Shown in pieces: positions 49,955 through 58,834 of a stretch of 64,000 nt of DNA. How positions within the stretch are numbered: the stretch's first letter is position 1; each line of letters begins with the position of its first letter. Made by a program: the position numbers and the translations under genes. The notes beneath the pieces were generated by a model. It was not told the DNA's origin. It did no database searches and was given only the letters and a program-made list of their open reading frames with translations. Source of the DNA: Nonomuraea sediminis (GTDB taxonomy: Bacteria; Actinomycetota; Actinomycetes; Streptosporangiales; Streptosporangiaceae); the NCBI RefSeq assembly GCF_018531495.1, contig NZ_JAHDTI010000009.1:124001-188000 (forward strand), written 5' to 3'.

Positions 49955-50339
49955 CGGCGAAGGCCTCGACCTCGATCAGGTAGCCGTCGCCGCCCAGCCG
50001 TTCCACCCCGATCAGCGCGTCGGCCGGCTTGAGCTCACCGAACAGCCGCACCCTGGCCTCCTCGATCACCGGGATGTGCTCCCGCTGGAAGCCCACCACG
50101 TAAATCGTGATCTTGGCGACCTCCTCGGGGCCGGAACCGGCCGCCGCCAGCGCGCGGCCCAGGTTGGCGAACGCCTGGCGGGCCTGCGCGGCCAGGTCGC
50201 CGGGGCCGACCAGGTCTCCGCGCTCGTCCTCGGGCTCCTGCCCCGCGATGAACACCAGCCTGGTGCCCGTCCCGATCACCACGTGGCTGTAGGTCTGCGG
50301 CGTGGGCAGGTCGGCGGGATTGAGGTACTCAAGCGCCAT
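49941..50339 (-). CDS. RidA-family protein
   Basis: The 132-residue protein fits the RidA/YjgF family: NPADLPTPQTYSHVVIGTGTRLVFIAGQEPED, QARQAFANLGRALAAAGSGPEEVAKITIYVVGF, and RLGGDGYLIEVEAFA. The catalytic Arg of true RidA proteins is replaced by Tyr/Ile, so imine deaminase activity is doubtful. ATG at 50339 has GGAG 5 nt upstream. It overlaps the marR stop by 11 bp, so it is co-transcribed with it. Confidence 0.9.
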   Translation of the reverse strand: MALEYLNPADLPTPQTYSHVVIGTGTRLVFIAGQEPEDERGDLVGPGDLAAQARQAFANLGRALAAAGSGPEEVAKITIYVVGFQREHIPVIEEARVRLFGELKPADALIGVERLGGDGYLIEVEAFAVSAG

Positions 50340-50766
50340 GGTCACTCCGGTTCAGTTGGATGTTCTGCTCGAGCCGGGCGAGCACCCGCTCGAAGGCGGC
50401 CACGTCCTCCTCCTCCAGCCCGGTACGCAGGCGCCGATCCCAGTCCACCACGACCTCGCGCAGCCGGTGGAAGAGCCGCTCGCCCTCCTCGGTCAGCTCG
50501 ACCACGTGCACCCGCCGGTTCTCCGGATCGCGGCGGCGCACGACCAGCCCGGAGCGCTCCATCGCGTTGAGGTGGTGGGTGAGCGTGGCGCCCTGGATGC
50601 CGATGCTCGCCGCAATCTGACGCTGGTTGCCCTGGGTGCGCGACTTGACCGTGAGGAGCACCTGCCAGATCGGCAGCGAACCGCCTGCCTCGGCGAGCGC
50701 GTCATCGAAGGCCCTGCTCAGCACCCTGGCGGTGTTCGTGAGCCTGAGCCCGATCGGTCCTGTCAT
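50329..50766 (-). CDS. MarR-family regulator
   Basis: The 145-residue protein has the MarR winged helix: GSLPIWQVLLTVKSRTQGNQRQIAASIGIQGATLTHHLNAMERSGLVVRRRDPENRRVHVVELTEEG, with the wing and dimerisation helices on either side. The ATG at 50766 is preferred over 50778 because it fits a leaderless promoter: TATGAT, then 7 nt, then ATG. It likely autoregulates through palindromes in the divergent region and also controls the NTF2-like gene. Confidence 0.93.
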   Translation of the reverse strand: MTGPIGLRLTNTARVLSRAFDDALAEAGGSLPIWQVLLTVKSRTQGNQRQIAASIGIQGATLTHHLNAMERSGLVVRRRDPENRRVHVVELTEEGERLFHRLREVVVDWDRRLRTGLEEEDVAAFERVLARLEQNIQLNRSDHGA

Positions 50767-50793
50767 GGAGCCGATCATAGCATAACATTTGAC

Positions 50794-50814
50794 ATCTAAC
50801 GCTTAGATATCTAA
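50794..50814. promoter_or_regulatory. Overlapping MarR operator palindromes
   Basis: ATCTAA-CGC-TTAGAT (50794-50808) and TTAGATATCTAA (50803-50814) are perfect palindromes sharing one arm, between marR and the NTF2-like gene. The plus-strand -10 TAACGT (50812-50817) overlaps the right end. Confidence 0.7.
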
Positions 50815-50824
50815 CGTAATGGCC

Positions 50825-51208
50825 ATGGATACCAACCAGGAAGTACGCGAACTCGGACAGCGCTGGGCAGAGGCCGAGCAGCGCGGCGACAACGCCGCGC
50901 TGGCGGAGCTGGCCGCCGACGATTTCACGCTGGTCGGCCCGCTCGGCTTCGTGCTCGTCCGAGACCAGTGGGTCAACCGCTACGGCAACGGCGGCCTGGT
51001 CACCCACGAGCTGAGCTGGGACGACTACACGATCAGGGAGTACGGCGACGTGACCGTGGCCGTCGGGGTGGTCACCCAGAAGGCGGAGTTCCAGGGCCGG
51101 CCGGCCGACGGGCGCTTCCGCGTGACCCAGATCAGCGTGCGCCGTGACGGCCGCAGGCTGCTCGCCGGGCTGCACTACAGCCCGATCGCCACTCCCCCTG
51201 GCCGCTGA
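50825..51208 (+). CDS. NTF2-like protein (DUF4440)
   Basis: The 127-residue protein has a DUF4440 pattern: ELGQRWAEAEQRGDNAALAELAADDFTLVGPLG, then YTIREYGDVTVAVGVVTQKAEF and FRVTQISVRRDGRRLLAGLHYS. ATG 50825 is favoured over 50819 because it fits the leaderless rule (TAACGT, 7 nt, ATG). Divergent MarR and its palindromes suggest repression until a ligand appears. Its role is probably detoxification or binding of a small molecule. Confidence 0.85.
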   Translation: MDTNQEVRELGQRWAEAEQRGDNAALAELAADDFTLVGPLGFVLVRDQWVNRYGNGGLVTHELSWDDYTIREYGDVTVAVGVVTQKAEFQGRPADGRFRVTQISVRRDGRRLLAGLHYSPIATPPGR

Positions 51209-51260
51209 CCTCCCGTTCCCCGGTGTCCGGATCTACTCTCGAAGTGGAAGGGACACCATC

Positions 51261-52181
51261 ATGGTTGCTACTTTCATCGTCCTCGCCCTGGTCGCGCTGG
51301 CGGTCATCTGGACGGTGCTCGCCGGAATCAGGGTCGTCAACCAGATCGAGCGCGGGGTCGTCTTCCGGTTCGGCAAGGCCCAGCGGCAGATCCGCGGGCC
51401 CGGGCTCACGCTGCTGATCCCGTACGTGGACCGGATGAGGAAGGTCAACGTGCAGATCGTCACCATGCCGATCCCCACGCAGGAGGGCATCACCCGCGAC
51501 AACGTCTCCGTGCAGGTGGACGCCGTCGCGTACTTCAGAGTGCAGGATCCGCTGCGCGCGGCGATCGAGGTGCAGAACTACCTGTTCGCGGTCGAGCAGG
51601 TCTCCCAGACCTCGCTCCGGTCGATCATCGGCAAGAGCCTGCTGGACGACCTGCTGACCAACAGGGAGGAGCTCAACAAGGGCCTGGCCCTCATGATCGA
51701 CAGCCCGGCGCTCAGCTGGGGCATCCACATCGACCGCGTCGAGATCAAGGACGTGCAACTGCCCGACTCCATGAAGCGGTCGATGTCGCGCCAGGCCGAG
51801 GCCGAGCGCGAACGCAGAGCCAGGGTCATCACGGCGGACGGCGAGTACCAGGCGGCGCAGAAGCTGGCCGACGCCTCGGCCATCATGTCCGAGACACCCG
51901 GCGCGCTCCAGCTGCGCCTGCTGCAGACGGTGGTCGAGGTGGCCGCAGAGAAGACCTCCACGCTCGTCATGCCACTGCCCGTCGAGCTGCTGCGCTTCTT
52001 CGAAAGAGCCAGCCAACCGGCCGAGCAGCGCTCGGAGAAGGCGTCGGCGGAACGGGCGGAGCGGCCTGCCGAGCGGCCCGCCGTACCCAAGCAACCCACA
52101 CCCGAGGGCCTCGCGGAACGGCCGGCCGTACCCGAAATCTCAGCGCCAGAGGAGAGTGGTCTGGACAGCGGCGTTTCCTGA
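51261..52181 (+). CDS. Slipin/SPFH-domain membrane protein
   Basis: The 306-residue protein has one N-terminal membrane helix (TFIVLALVALAVIWTVLAGI) and an SPFH/band 7 domain with slipin signatures: RVVNQIERGVVFRFGKAQRQIRGPGLTLLIPYVDRMRKVN, QEGITRDNVSVQVDAVAYFRV and IHIDRVEIKDVQLPDSMKRSMSRQAEAERERRARVI. The C-terminal 65 residues are an acidic Pro/Glu-rich tail of repeated AERP/ERPAVP. GGAAGGGA precedes the start ATG. It may organise membrane domains; no NfeD-type peptidase is next to it. Confidence 0.93.
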   Translation: MVATFIVLALVALAVIWTVLAGIRVVNQIERGVVFRFGKAQRQIRGPGLTLLIPYVDRMRKVNVQIVTMPIPTQEGITRDNVSVQVDAVAYFRVQDPLRAAIEVQNYLFAVEQVSQTSLRSIIGKSLLDDLLTNREELNKGLALMIDSPALSWGIHIDRVEIKDVQLPDSMKRSMSRQAEAERERRARVITADGEYQAAQKLADASAIMSETPGALQLRLLQTVVEVAAEKTSTLVMPLPVELLRFFERASQPAEQRSEKASAERAERPAERPAVPKQPTPEGLAERPAVPEISAPEESGLDSGVS

Positions 52182-52246
52182 ATTTAGCTTCGTGGCATCG
52201 GGCGCCATTGGCCGCTGGCGCCCCGGCCGCGAGGGAGCTCTCGGAC

Positions 52247-53536
52247 GTGATTCCGACCGTCGATGTCGTGGCCGCGAAGCTGCGCGAGATCTGCGTTCTC
52301 TATCCGGATCTGTGCAGGACGCGCCGGATCGGCTACTCCCGGCTCGGCGAGCCGCTGGACATGCTCTCCATCGGCGACGGCCGCGAGCACGCGCTGGTCA
52401 TCGGCGGCCCGCACGCCAACGAGCCGGTCGGCTTCCTGACCGTGCTACGCCTGGCCAAGCTGCTGTGCGAGGGCGAGCGGCACGGCTTCACCTGGCATCT
52501 GATCGGCTGCGTCGACCCCGACGGCGCCCGGCTCAACGAGGGCTGGTACTCCGGGCCGTTCACCGTCGCGCACCACCACCGCCACTTCTACCGGCCCGCG
52601 CTGGCCGACCAGCCGGAGTGGACGTTCCCGGTCGACGCCGGGGCCAAGCGCTTCAACAGGCCGCTGCCGGAGACCAGGGCGCTGATGCGGGTCATCGACG
52701 ACCTGCGGCCCGCGTTCCTGTTCTCGCTGCACAACGCCGACTTCGGCGGCGCCTACTTCCAGATCAGCCGCCCCCTGCCCGGCCTGGCCGGCGAGCTGGC
52801 CGCGCTCGCGGTGAGCCACGGGGTGCCGCTCGACCTGGCCCCCATCGACACGGTCGGCTACGAGGTCGCCGGGCCCGGCGTCACGCTGCTGCCCTCGGCC
52901 GACTGGACCGACTTCGCCGACTCCTGCGGCGGCGAGCCGACCTACGGCGCCTCCAGCTGGCAGTACGCCGACCGGCACGGCACGTTCACGCTGATCGCCG
53001 AGGTGCCGCTGTGGACCTCGCCCGGCTGCGACGACCGCGCCCCCGCAGGCGTGTCAGAACGGCGGCTGCTCGAGGAGGCCACGGTACGGCTGCGCCACGA
53101 GATCGCCCCGATCGCCCGGCTGCGCGAGGCCACGGGACCCGCGGTCACCTCGCCCTTCCACGCCGCGGTCGACGACACGCTGGACGTGTGCGACCGGCTG
53201 ATCGCCGCGATGAAGCGCGCCGCCCTCCAGGCCACCGCCACCCGCCCCGTCTCCCGCGCCGAGGTCGGCGGCATCCGCGACACGGTCCGCCGCCTGTCCC
53301 TGCGTACGGCCGGCATGTTCGTGCGCCTGCTGGAGGAGGAGCCGGCAGCGGGGCTGGCGGTGCACATGGAGGCCAGGGCCGTGCTGCACCGGCTGTCGGC
53401 CGCCGCGCAGACCGAGGTCGTCACCCCCGACGACCCGCTGACCAGGATCGTGGAGATCCAGACCAGGGCCGCCCTGATCAGCGCCGCCCACCTGCGGGCG
53501 ACTGTACGGCGGGCCGCGCGCACCATACCGTCGTGA
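52247..53536 (+). CDS. M14-family zinc carboxypeptidase-like protein
   Basis: The 429-residue protein has M14 metal motifs: GGPHANEPVGFLTVLRL (His and Glu ligands), SLHNADFGGAYF (third His) and IAEVPLW with a likely catalytic Glu. No signal peptide is present, so it works in the cytoplasm, perhaps on peptidoglycan peptides or amide metabolites. The GTG at 52247 has GAGGGAG 9 nt upstream; a TTG at 52208 would add 13 residues. It overlaps the thiolase by 4 bp. Confidence 0.85.
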   Translation: MIPTVDVVAAKLREICVLYPDLCRTRRIGYSRLGEPLDMLSIGDGREHALVIGGPHANEPVGFLTVLRLAKLLCEGERHGFTWHLIGCVDPDGARLNEGWYSGPFTVAHHHRHFYRPALADQPEWTFPVDAGAKRFNRPLPETRALMRVIDDLRPAFLFSLHNADFGGAYFQISRPLPGLAGELAALAVSHGVPLDLAPIDTVGYEVAGPGVTLLPSADWTDFADSCGGEPTYGASSWQYADRHGTFTLIAEVPLWTSPGCDDRAPAGVSERRLLEEATVRLRHEIAPIARLREATGPAVTSPFHAAVDDTLDVCDRLIAAMKRAALQATATRPVSRAEVGGIRDTVRRLSLRTAGMFVRLLEEEPAAGLAVHMEARAVLHRLSAAAQTEVVTPDDPLTRIVEIQTRAALISAAHLRATVRRAARTIPS

Positions 53537-54687
53537 CCGTGAACTCTGTGTATGTCGTCGACGCCGTCCGCACCCCCTTCGGCCGCTACGGCGGGATCCT
53601 GGCCGGGATCCGCCCTGACGACCTGGCCGCCCACGTCGTCAAGGAACTGCTGGCCAGGACCCCTGCCACCGTGGACGAGGTGATCCTCGGCAACGCCAAC
53701 GGCGCAGGCGAGGACAACCGCAACGTCGCCAGGATGGCGGCGCTGCTCGCGGGCCTGCCCGTGTCCGTGCCCGGCGTGACCGTCAACCGGCTGTGCGGCT
53801 CGGGCATGGAGGCCGTCATCCAGGCCTACCGGGCGATCGCGCTCGGCGACGCCTCGGTGGTCGTGGCGGGCGGCGTGGAGTCGATGAGCCGGGCGCCCTG
53901 GGTGCTGCCCAAGCCGGAGCGCGCCTTCCCGGCCGGCAACCAGGAACTGGTGTCCACCACGCTGGGCTGGCGGCTGGTGAACCCGCGCATGCCCGCCGAG
54001 TGGACCGTCGCGCTGGGCGAGGGTGCCGAGCTGGTCGCCGACCGGCACGGCGTGACCAGGGCGGAGCAGGACGCCTTCGCGCTGGCCAGCCACGAGAAGG
54101 CGGCCAAGGCCGACTTCGGCACCGAGATCGTGCCGATCGGCGAGGCCGTCAGGGACGAGGGCATCCGCACGGACTCCTCGCTGGAGGCACTGGCCAAGCT
54201 CAAGCCGGTCTTCCGCGCGGAGGGCACGGTCACCGCGGGCAACTCCTCCCCGCTCAACGACGGCGCGGCGGCGCTGCTGCTGGCCGACGAGGCCGGCCTG
54301 GCGGCGATCGGCCGGGAGCCGCTGGCCCGCATCACGGCCAGCGGGGTCAGCGCGCTTGAGCCGCAGTACTTCGGGCTCGGCCCGGTCGAGGCGATCAGGA
54401 AGGCCTTGGGCCGCGCCGGCAAGGGCTTCGGCGAGCTGTCCGTCGTGGAGCTGAACGAGGCCTTCGCCGCCCAGGTGCTCGGCTGCCTGGCCGAGCTGCC
54501 CGAGCTGGATCCCGCGCTGGTCAACCCGCGCGGCGGCGCCATCGCGATCGGCCACCCGCTGGGCGCCTCCGGTGCCCGCGTCACGGGAGCCGTGGCCCAC
54601 CAGCTGGCCGCCGCGGGCTCGGGCACCGGCGTGGCCGCGCTGTGCATCGGCGTCGGCCAGGGCCTGGCGGTCGTGCTGGAACGCTAG
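53533..54687 (+). CDS. Thiolase (acetyl-CoA acyltransferase)
   Basis: The 384-residue protein has all thiolase motifs: nucleophile Cys in TVNRLCGSGMEAVIQA, VVAGGVESMSRAPWV, GNSSPLNDGAAALLL, the signature VNPRGGAIAIGHPLGASGAR, and CIGVGQG with the second Cys. It is close to PcaF/FadA-type enzymes. It breaks or makes C-C bonds of beta-ketoacyl-CoA. The usual CxGGGxG end is CIGVGQG here. Start GTG at 53533 overlaps the M14 stop (GTGA). Confidence 0.95.
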   Translation: MTVNSVYVVDAVRTPFGRYGGILAGIRPDDLAAHVVKELLARTPATVDEVILGNANGAGEDNRNVARMAALLAGLPVSVPGVTVNRLCGSGMEAVIQAYRAIALGDASVVVAGGVESMSRAPWVLPKPERAFPAGNQELVSTTLGWRLVNPRMPAEWTVALGEGAELVADRHGVTRAEQDAFALASHEKAAKADFGTEIVPIGEAVRDEGIRTDSSLEALAKLKPVFRAEGTVTAGNSSPLNDGAAALLLADEAGLAAIGREPLARITASGVSALEPQYFGLGPVEAIRKALGRAGKGFGELSVVELNEAFAAQVLGCLAELPELDPALVNPRGGAIAIGHPLGASGARVTGAVAHQLAAAGSGTGVAALCIGVGQGLAVVLER

Positions 54688-55484
54688 GGCTTGCGGGCGA
54701 TGCCCGAGTAGGACAGCTTCGACCACTTCTCGTCCCAGAACATGGTGTCCTGCTCATCGCCGAAGGGCCACTCGTGCGTCACGCCGTTGGCCAGCCCGGG
54801 CGGGATGAGCTCGAAGTCACCGAAGAAGGGCATGATCTCCGCCGCCGACCGGGGCCTGAACGGGGTTCCGGTCTGGCGGTAGTTGTCCACGAGCCTGCCC
54901 ATCCGCTCCGGGTCCGTGTCGCCGGCGGTGTGCGAGATCACCAGGTAGCTGCCGGGGACCAGCGCGTCCCGGTAGGCGGCGACCATCGCGTAGGGGTCCT
55001 GCTCGTCGGGCACGAAGTGCAGCAGGAACAGCATCAGCACCGCGACGGGCTGCTCGAGATCGAGGTGTTTCCGCGCCTCGATGAGAATGCCGTCGACGTC
55101 GCGGGCGTCGGCCTCCACCATCACCACCCTGTCGGGCTCGGCCAGCAGCGCCCTGCCGTGCGTGCAGACGACGGGGTCGTTGTCGACGTACACCACGCGG
55201 GCGTCGGGCGGCGCCACCTCGTGCACGTTCTGATGGGTCGGCAGCCCGGAACCCAGATCGAGGAACTGCCGCACACCCTGCCCGACCAGGTACTCCACGA
55301 ACCGGCCGACCATCCTGCGGTACATCCTGGTGGCCTGCCTGGTCTCGGGCAGCACCCGGAGGACACCCTCGGCCACGTCGCGGTCGGCCTTGAAGTTGTC
55401 CTTGCCACCCAGCAGATAGTCGTAGACCCGCGCGGGGTTGGGCACGGTGGGATCGACACCCTTGGGCGCCCACTCTTCCGACAT
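54684..55484 (-). CDS. SAM-dependent methyltransferase (DUF574 family)
   Basis: The 266-residue protein belongs to the actinobacterial DUF574/Methyltransf_19 family: PNPARVYDYLLGGKDNFKADR at the N-terminus, QFLDLGSGLPTHQNVHEVA as SAM motif, VVYVDNDPVV, and AVLMLFLLHFVPDEQDPYAMV. Actinomycetes carry many copies of unknown substrate. The gene converges with the thiolase (4-bp stop overlap) and is divergent from the sigma factor gene. Confidence 0.93.
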   Translation of the reverse strand: MSEEWAPKGVDPTVPNPARVYDYLLGGKDNFKADRDVAEGVLRVLPETRQATRMYRRMVGRFVEYLVGQGVRQFLDLGSGLPTHQNVHEVAPPDARVVYVDNDPVVCTHGRALLAEPDRVVMVEADARDVDGILIEARKHLDLEQPVAVLMLFLLHFVPDEQDPYAMVAAYRDALVPGSYLVISHTAGDTDPERMGRLVDNYRQTGTPFRPRSAAEIMPFFGDFELIPPGLANGVTHEWPFGDEQDTMFWDEKWSKLSYSGIARKP

Positions 55485-55602
55485 ACGGGAGATGATCGCG
55501 ACTTTTGCGGGTTTCCACCACCCTTCTGGGTTTTCTGGAAAAAGTGTGAAGAGGACCGGCGGGATCGGCGGAATAGAGATGTAACCCCGACGAAGGGACC
55601 GC

Positions 55603-56202
55603 ATGCGTATGGTCGCGCCCCCGGAGGTGCCCGTGGCAGCCGACGACGCCACGATCATCGTGCGGTCGGCGCACCATCCGGAATCGTTCGCCGTCCTGTA
55701 CGACCGGTACTTCGGCGAGATCCACCGCTACGTCGCCGGACGGCTCGGCACGCAGATCGCCGACGACCTGGCCGCGGAGACGTTCCTGGTGGCGTTCAGG
55801 AAACGGCACGCCTTCGATCCCGAGCGCGGCGCCGTACGGCCCTGGCTGTACGGCATCGCCACCAACCTGCTCGCCCAGCATCGCAGGAGCGAGACCCGCA
55901 GGCTGGCGGCGTTACAGCGGGCGCCGGGAGAGCCGGCGCAGGACGGGCACGAGGACCGGGTCACCGCCAAGGTGGCCGCCGCGAACGTACAGGGGCGGCT
56001 CGCGGCCGCGCTCAAGCGCCTGTCCGACGGTGACCGCGACGTGCTGCTGCTCGTGGCGCTGGCCGACCTGAGCTACGAGGAGGTGGCCCAGACGCTCGGC
56101 ATCCCGTTCGGGACGGTCGGGTCGCGGCTCAACCGGGTGCGCAAGAAGCTGCGCAGGGCCCTGGGCAGCGTCAACCCGATGATCGGAGGGCTCGATGGAT
56201 GA
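55603..56202 (+). CDS. ECF sigma factor
   Basis: The 199-residue protein has sigma-70 region 2 (FAVLYDRYFGEIHRYVAGRLGTQIADDLAAETFLVAFRKRHAFDPERGAVRPWLYGIATNLLAQH) and region 4 (LKRLSDGDRDVLLLVALADLSYEEVAQTLGIPFGTVGSRLNRVRKKL). The ATG at 55603 follows GAAGGGA; ATG 55609 is an alternative. It overlaps the CU044_5270 gene by 8 bp, the standard pairing for this ECF group, where the membrane protein probably acts as anti-sigma factor. Confidence 0.95.
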   Translation: MRMVAPPEVPVAADDATIIVRSAHHPESFAVLYDRYFGEIHRYVAGRLGTQIADDLAAETFLVAFRKRHAFDPERGAVRPWLYGIATNLLAQHRRSETRRLAALQRAPGEPAQDGHEDRVTAKVAAANVQGRLAAALKRLSDGDRDVLLLVALADLSYEEVAQTLGIPFGTVGSRLNRVRKKLRRALGSVNPMIGGLDG

Positions 56203-57310
56203 GCTGGAGGCCGTGCGCGAACTCCTCTCCGAACCCGCGCCCACGCCCGAGGCCGTCGCCTCGGGCCGTGCCCAGCTCCAGGCTCTGCTCGCCGTACAGG
56301 ACTCTCATGGTGAGCGGTCCACGGCGAGGTGGCGGGGGCGCTGGTGGAGGCCGGTGCGGAACGGGCTGATCGGGGCGGCCGCGGCCATCGCGGTGGCGCT
56401 GGCGGTGGCCGTGCCGTCGGATTCGCTGCGCATCTCGCCCGATCCCGACCAGGAGCTGCCGAGCGCCCGGCAGGTGCTACTGACCGCGGCCGGCGCGATG
56501 GCCAGGGCGCCGGCCGACGGGGCGTACTGGCGGACCGGGATCGTGACCGGCCAGCTGTTCCTCTCCCCCGACCGCCGCTACGTGATCGAGCGCAGGTCGG
56601 AGCGTGAGATCTGGCTCAGAAGGTACGGCGGGCGGGACCGCTGGACCGGCCGCTACCTCGGCGCCCACCCGGCCACGGCCAAGGACGAGCAGGCCTGGCG
56701 GGAGGCGGGCGAGCCCGGCAGGTGGCGCTACCCGGCGGACGTGGCGGGGCTCGGCCGCATCTCGCCGCAGGCGCTGGTGCAGGCTTCGCCGGGCGTCCAG
56801 CAGGGCGGGATCCACCGGGTCGGCTGGCGCAACGCCGACGGCATCCTGACCAAGCAGCTGGTCACCTGGAAGGCGCTGGGCACGGTCCCCGCCGACCCGG
56901 CCAGGCTGCGTGCCTTCCTGGTGAGCGCCATCGTCCGCGAGAACGGTGCCTACGTCGGGCGCGAGATGGAGGCAGAGCTGCGCGACACCTGCCTGGAGCT
57001 GATCACGGCGCTGCCCGTCCCGCCCGAGGTGCGGGCGGCCGCCTACGAGATCCTCGCCTCGATCCCCGGCATGCGGGCCGAGGGCCAGGTGACCGATCCG
57101 CTCGGCCGTACCGGGCAGGCGCTGGGCTACCAGGTCGTCAGGGAGGGGCGGCTCACCGACGAGCGGCTCGTCGTCGACCCGGGCAGCGGGCTGCCGCTGG
57201 CCCAGCAGACCACCAACCCAAGCCGGACCGCCGACGGCCGCGACGTCGAGGTCGGCTATTTCACCGCCTACCAGCAGATCGGCTGGACCGACGAGGAGCC
57301 GACCCCATGA
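56195..57310 (+). CDS. CU044_5270-family membrane protein (putative anti-sigma)
   Basis: The 371-residue protein has a short cytoplasmic N-terminal part (MDELEAVRELLSEPAPTPEAVASGRAQLQALL), one membrane helix (about residues 55-75) and a large outer domain ending in a YQIGWTDEEPTP tail. This is the CU044_5270 pattern found beside ECF sigma genes. The N-terminus could bind the sigma factor, with signal sensing outside. The gene overlaps both neighbours by a few bases, so it lies in one operon with them. Confidence 0.85.
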   Translation: MDELEAVRELLSEPAPTPEAVASGRAQLQALLAVQDSHGERSTARWRGRWWRPVRNGLIGAAAAIAVALAVAVPSDSLRISPDPDQELPSARQVLLTAAGAMARAPADGAYWRTGIVTGQLFLSPDRRYVIERRSEREIWLRRYGGRDRWTGRYLGAHPATAKDEQAWREAGEPGRWRYPADVAGLGRISPQALVQASPGVQQGGIHRVGWRNADGILTKQLVTWKALGTVPADPARLRAFLVSAIVRENGAYVGREMEAELRDTCLELITALPVPPEVRAAAYEILASIPGMRAEGQVTDPLGRTGQALGYQVVREGRLTDERLVVDPGSGLPLAQQTTNPSRTADGRDVEVGYFTAYQQIGWTDEEPTP

Positions 57311-58137
57311 GAGTGACCCTTGACCAGATTCGCGCGCAGACGTACAAGGCGCGGGACGCCTGGTGGACCGTGTTCCTGGTCGACCCGCTGGCGGGACGCC
57401 TGGTGCGGCTCCTGGCCAGAACCCCGGTGACGCCCAACCAGATCACCTGGGCCGCCTTCCTGCTGGGTCTGGGTTCCGCCGGGTGCTTCCTGGGGGCCGA
57501 CCGGCCGTGGCTGGTGGCGGGGGCGGTGCTGTACCACCTGAGCTTCGTGCTGGACTGCGTGGACGGCAAGATCGCCCGGCTCAAGGGCACGGGGACCGTG
57601 CTGGGTGGCTGGCTCGACTACGTCTTCGACCGGATCCGGGTGCTGGCCTGCGCGCTGGCGCTCACCTGGGGGCAGTTCAGCCTGACCGGGCGGGAGTTCT
57701 ACCTGGTGCTCGGCGTGCTGGTCGTGTTCCTCGACATGCTGCGGTACGTCGACGCGCTGCAGGTGGCGAAGGTACGGCGGGAGATGCGGCGGCGGCTGGA
57801 CGAGGCGGCGGGGGAACCGCAGGAGCCGGCCGATCTCCAGCAGAACTTCCGCGCACACTTCGGGTGGTACATCCTGGTTCGTGACTGGCTGCGCGACCAC
57901 CGGGTGCGGGCGCATCTGGTCAGCGGGATCGAGTTCCAGATGGCGGTGTTCATCGTGGGGCCGCTGACCGGGTGGATCGTGTCTGTGACGGTGGCCGCCG
58001 GGGTACTCCTGCTGGTGTTCGAGCTGGCCATCATGGTCAAGTTGTGGATGTCGACACGCGACCTCGCGCGGGAACTGGCCAAGTTCCCCGGCCTGCCGTA
58101 CAACTCAGAGCGGGGTGAGCGATGCGTAAATACGTGA
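57307..58137 (+). CDS. CDP-alcohol phosphatidyltransferase family protein
   Basis: The 276-residue membrane protein has the complete catalytic signature DxxDGxxARxxxxxxxxGxxxDxxxD (LDCVDGKIARLKG, then GWLDYVFDRI). Several hydrophobic helices and a long cytoplasmic loop between helices 4 and 5 follow. It transfers a phosphoalcohol from CDP-activated donor to an acceptor, making a phospholipid headgroup. ATG overlaps the previous stop by 4 bp; the 3' end overlaps the adenylate kinase-like gene by 16 bp. Confidence 0.93.
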   Translation: MRVTLDQIRAQTYKARDAWWTVFLVDPLAGRLVRLLARTPVTPNQITWAAFLLGLGSAGCFLGADRPWLVAGAVLYHLSFVLDCVDGKIARLKGTGTVLGGWLDYVFDRIRVLACALALTWGQFSLTGREFYLVLGVLVVFLDMLRYVDALQVAKVRREMRRRLDEAAGEPQEPADLQQNFRAHFGWYILVRDWLRDHRVRAHLVSGIEFQMAVFIVGPLTGWIVSVTVAAGVLLLVFELAIMVKLWMSTRDLARELAKFPGLPYNSERGERCVNT

Positions 58138-58769
58138 TCATGGGGGTCCAGGGCAGCGGGAAGGGCACGCAGTGCGGGCTGCTCGCGGCCGACCTGGACC
58201 TGGTGCACATCAGCGTCGGCGACATCTTCCGCTGGCACGTCAAGACCCACACCAAGCTGGGCGCCCAGGTCAAGCGCATCGTGGCGGCCGGCGAGCTCGT
58301 CGGGGACGACATGGTGGAGAACGTCGTGCGTGACCGGTTGCAGCAGCACGACTGGAACTACGGCTTCGTCATCGACGGGTTCCCGCGCAACAGGAAGCAG
58401 GCGGAGTTCTTCCTGGAGAGCTACGACATCGACGGGGTCATCCACCTCGACCTGCCTGACGAGGAGGTGTGGCGGCGCGTCCTGGCGCGGCGGCTGTGCT
58501 CGCGGTGCGGGATGGACTACAACCTCATCGCCCACCGGCCCTCGGTCGAGGGGCGGTGCGACGTGTGCGGGGGCGAGCTGGTCAGCCGGGCGGACGACAC
58601 GCCTGACGCGCTGGCCACGCGGCTGCGCGAGTACCACGGGAAGATCGATCCGGTGCTCGAGCTGTTCCGCGGCAAGGAGTTCGTCACGACGGTGGACGCG
58701 CGCGCCGACAAGACCACGGTCCAGCAGACCATCAGGACCCGTCTCGACCTGCCCGCCTACGTCCCCTGA
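58122..58769 (+). CDS. Adenylate kinase-like nucleotide kinase
   Basis: The 215-residue protein has the P-loop MGVQGSGKGTQ, the NMP-binding GDIFR, YGFVIDGFPRNRKQAEFFL with catalytic Arg, and a lid with a Cys4 zinc knuckle (CSRCGMDYN and CDVCGG). All adenylate kinase hallmarks are present but it differs from housekeeping Adk, whose gene sits with ribosomal-protein genes. The CDP-alcohol transferase overlap suggests a role in nucleotide supply or turnover for the lipid reaction. Confidence 0.92.
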   Translation: MRKYVIMGVQGSGKGTQCGLLAADLDLVHISVGDIFRWHVKTHTKLGAQVKRIVAAGELVGDDMVENVVRDRLQQHDWNYGFVIDGFPRNRKQAEFFLESYDIDGVIHLDLPDEEVWRRVLARRLCSRCGMDYNLIAHRPSVEGRCDVCGGELVSRADDTPDALATRLREYHGKIDPVLELFRGKEFVTTVDARADKTTVQQTIRTRLDLPAYVP

Positions 58770-58834
58770 CATTTCCGGGCAAGCCGACGATCACCGGGCC
58801 GGGCCCGCCGAGGACTGTCATCCTTGGCCGGGTC

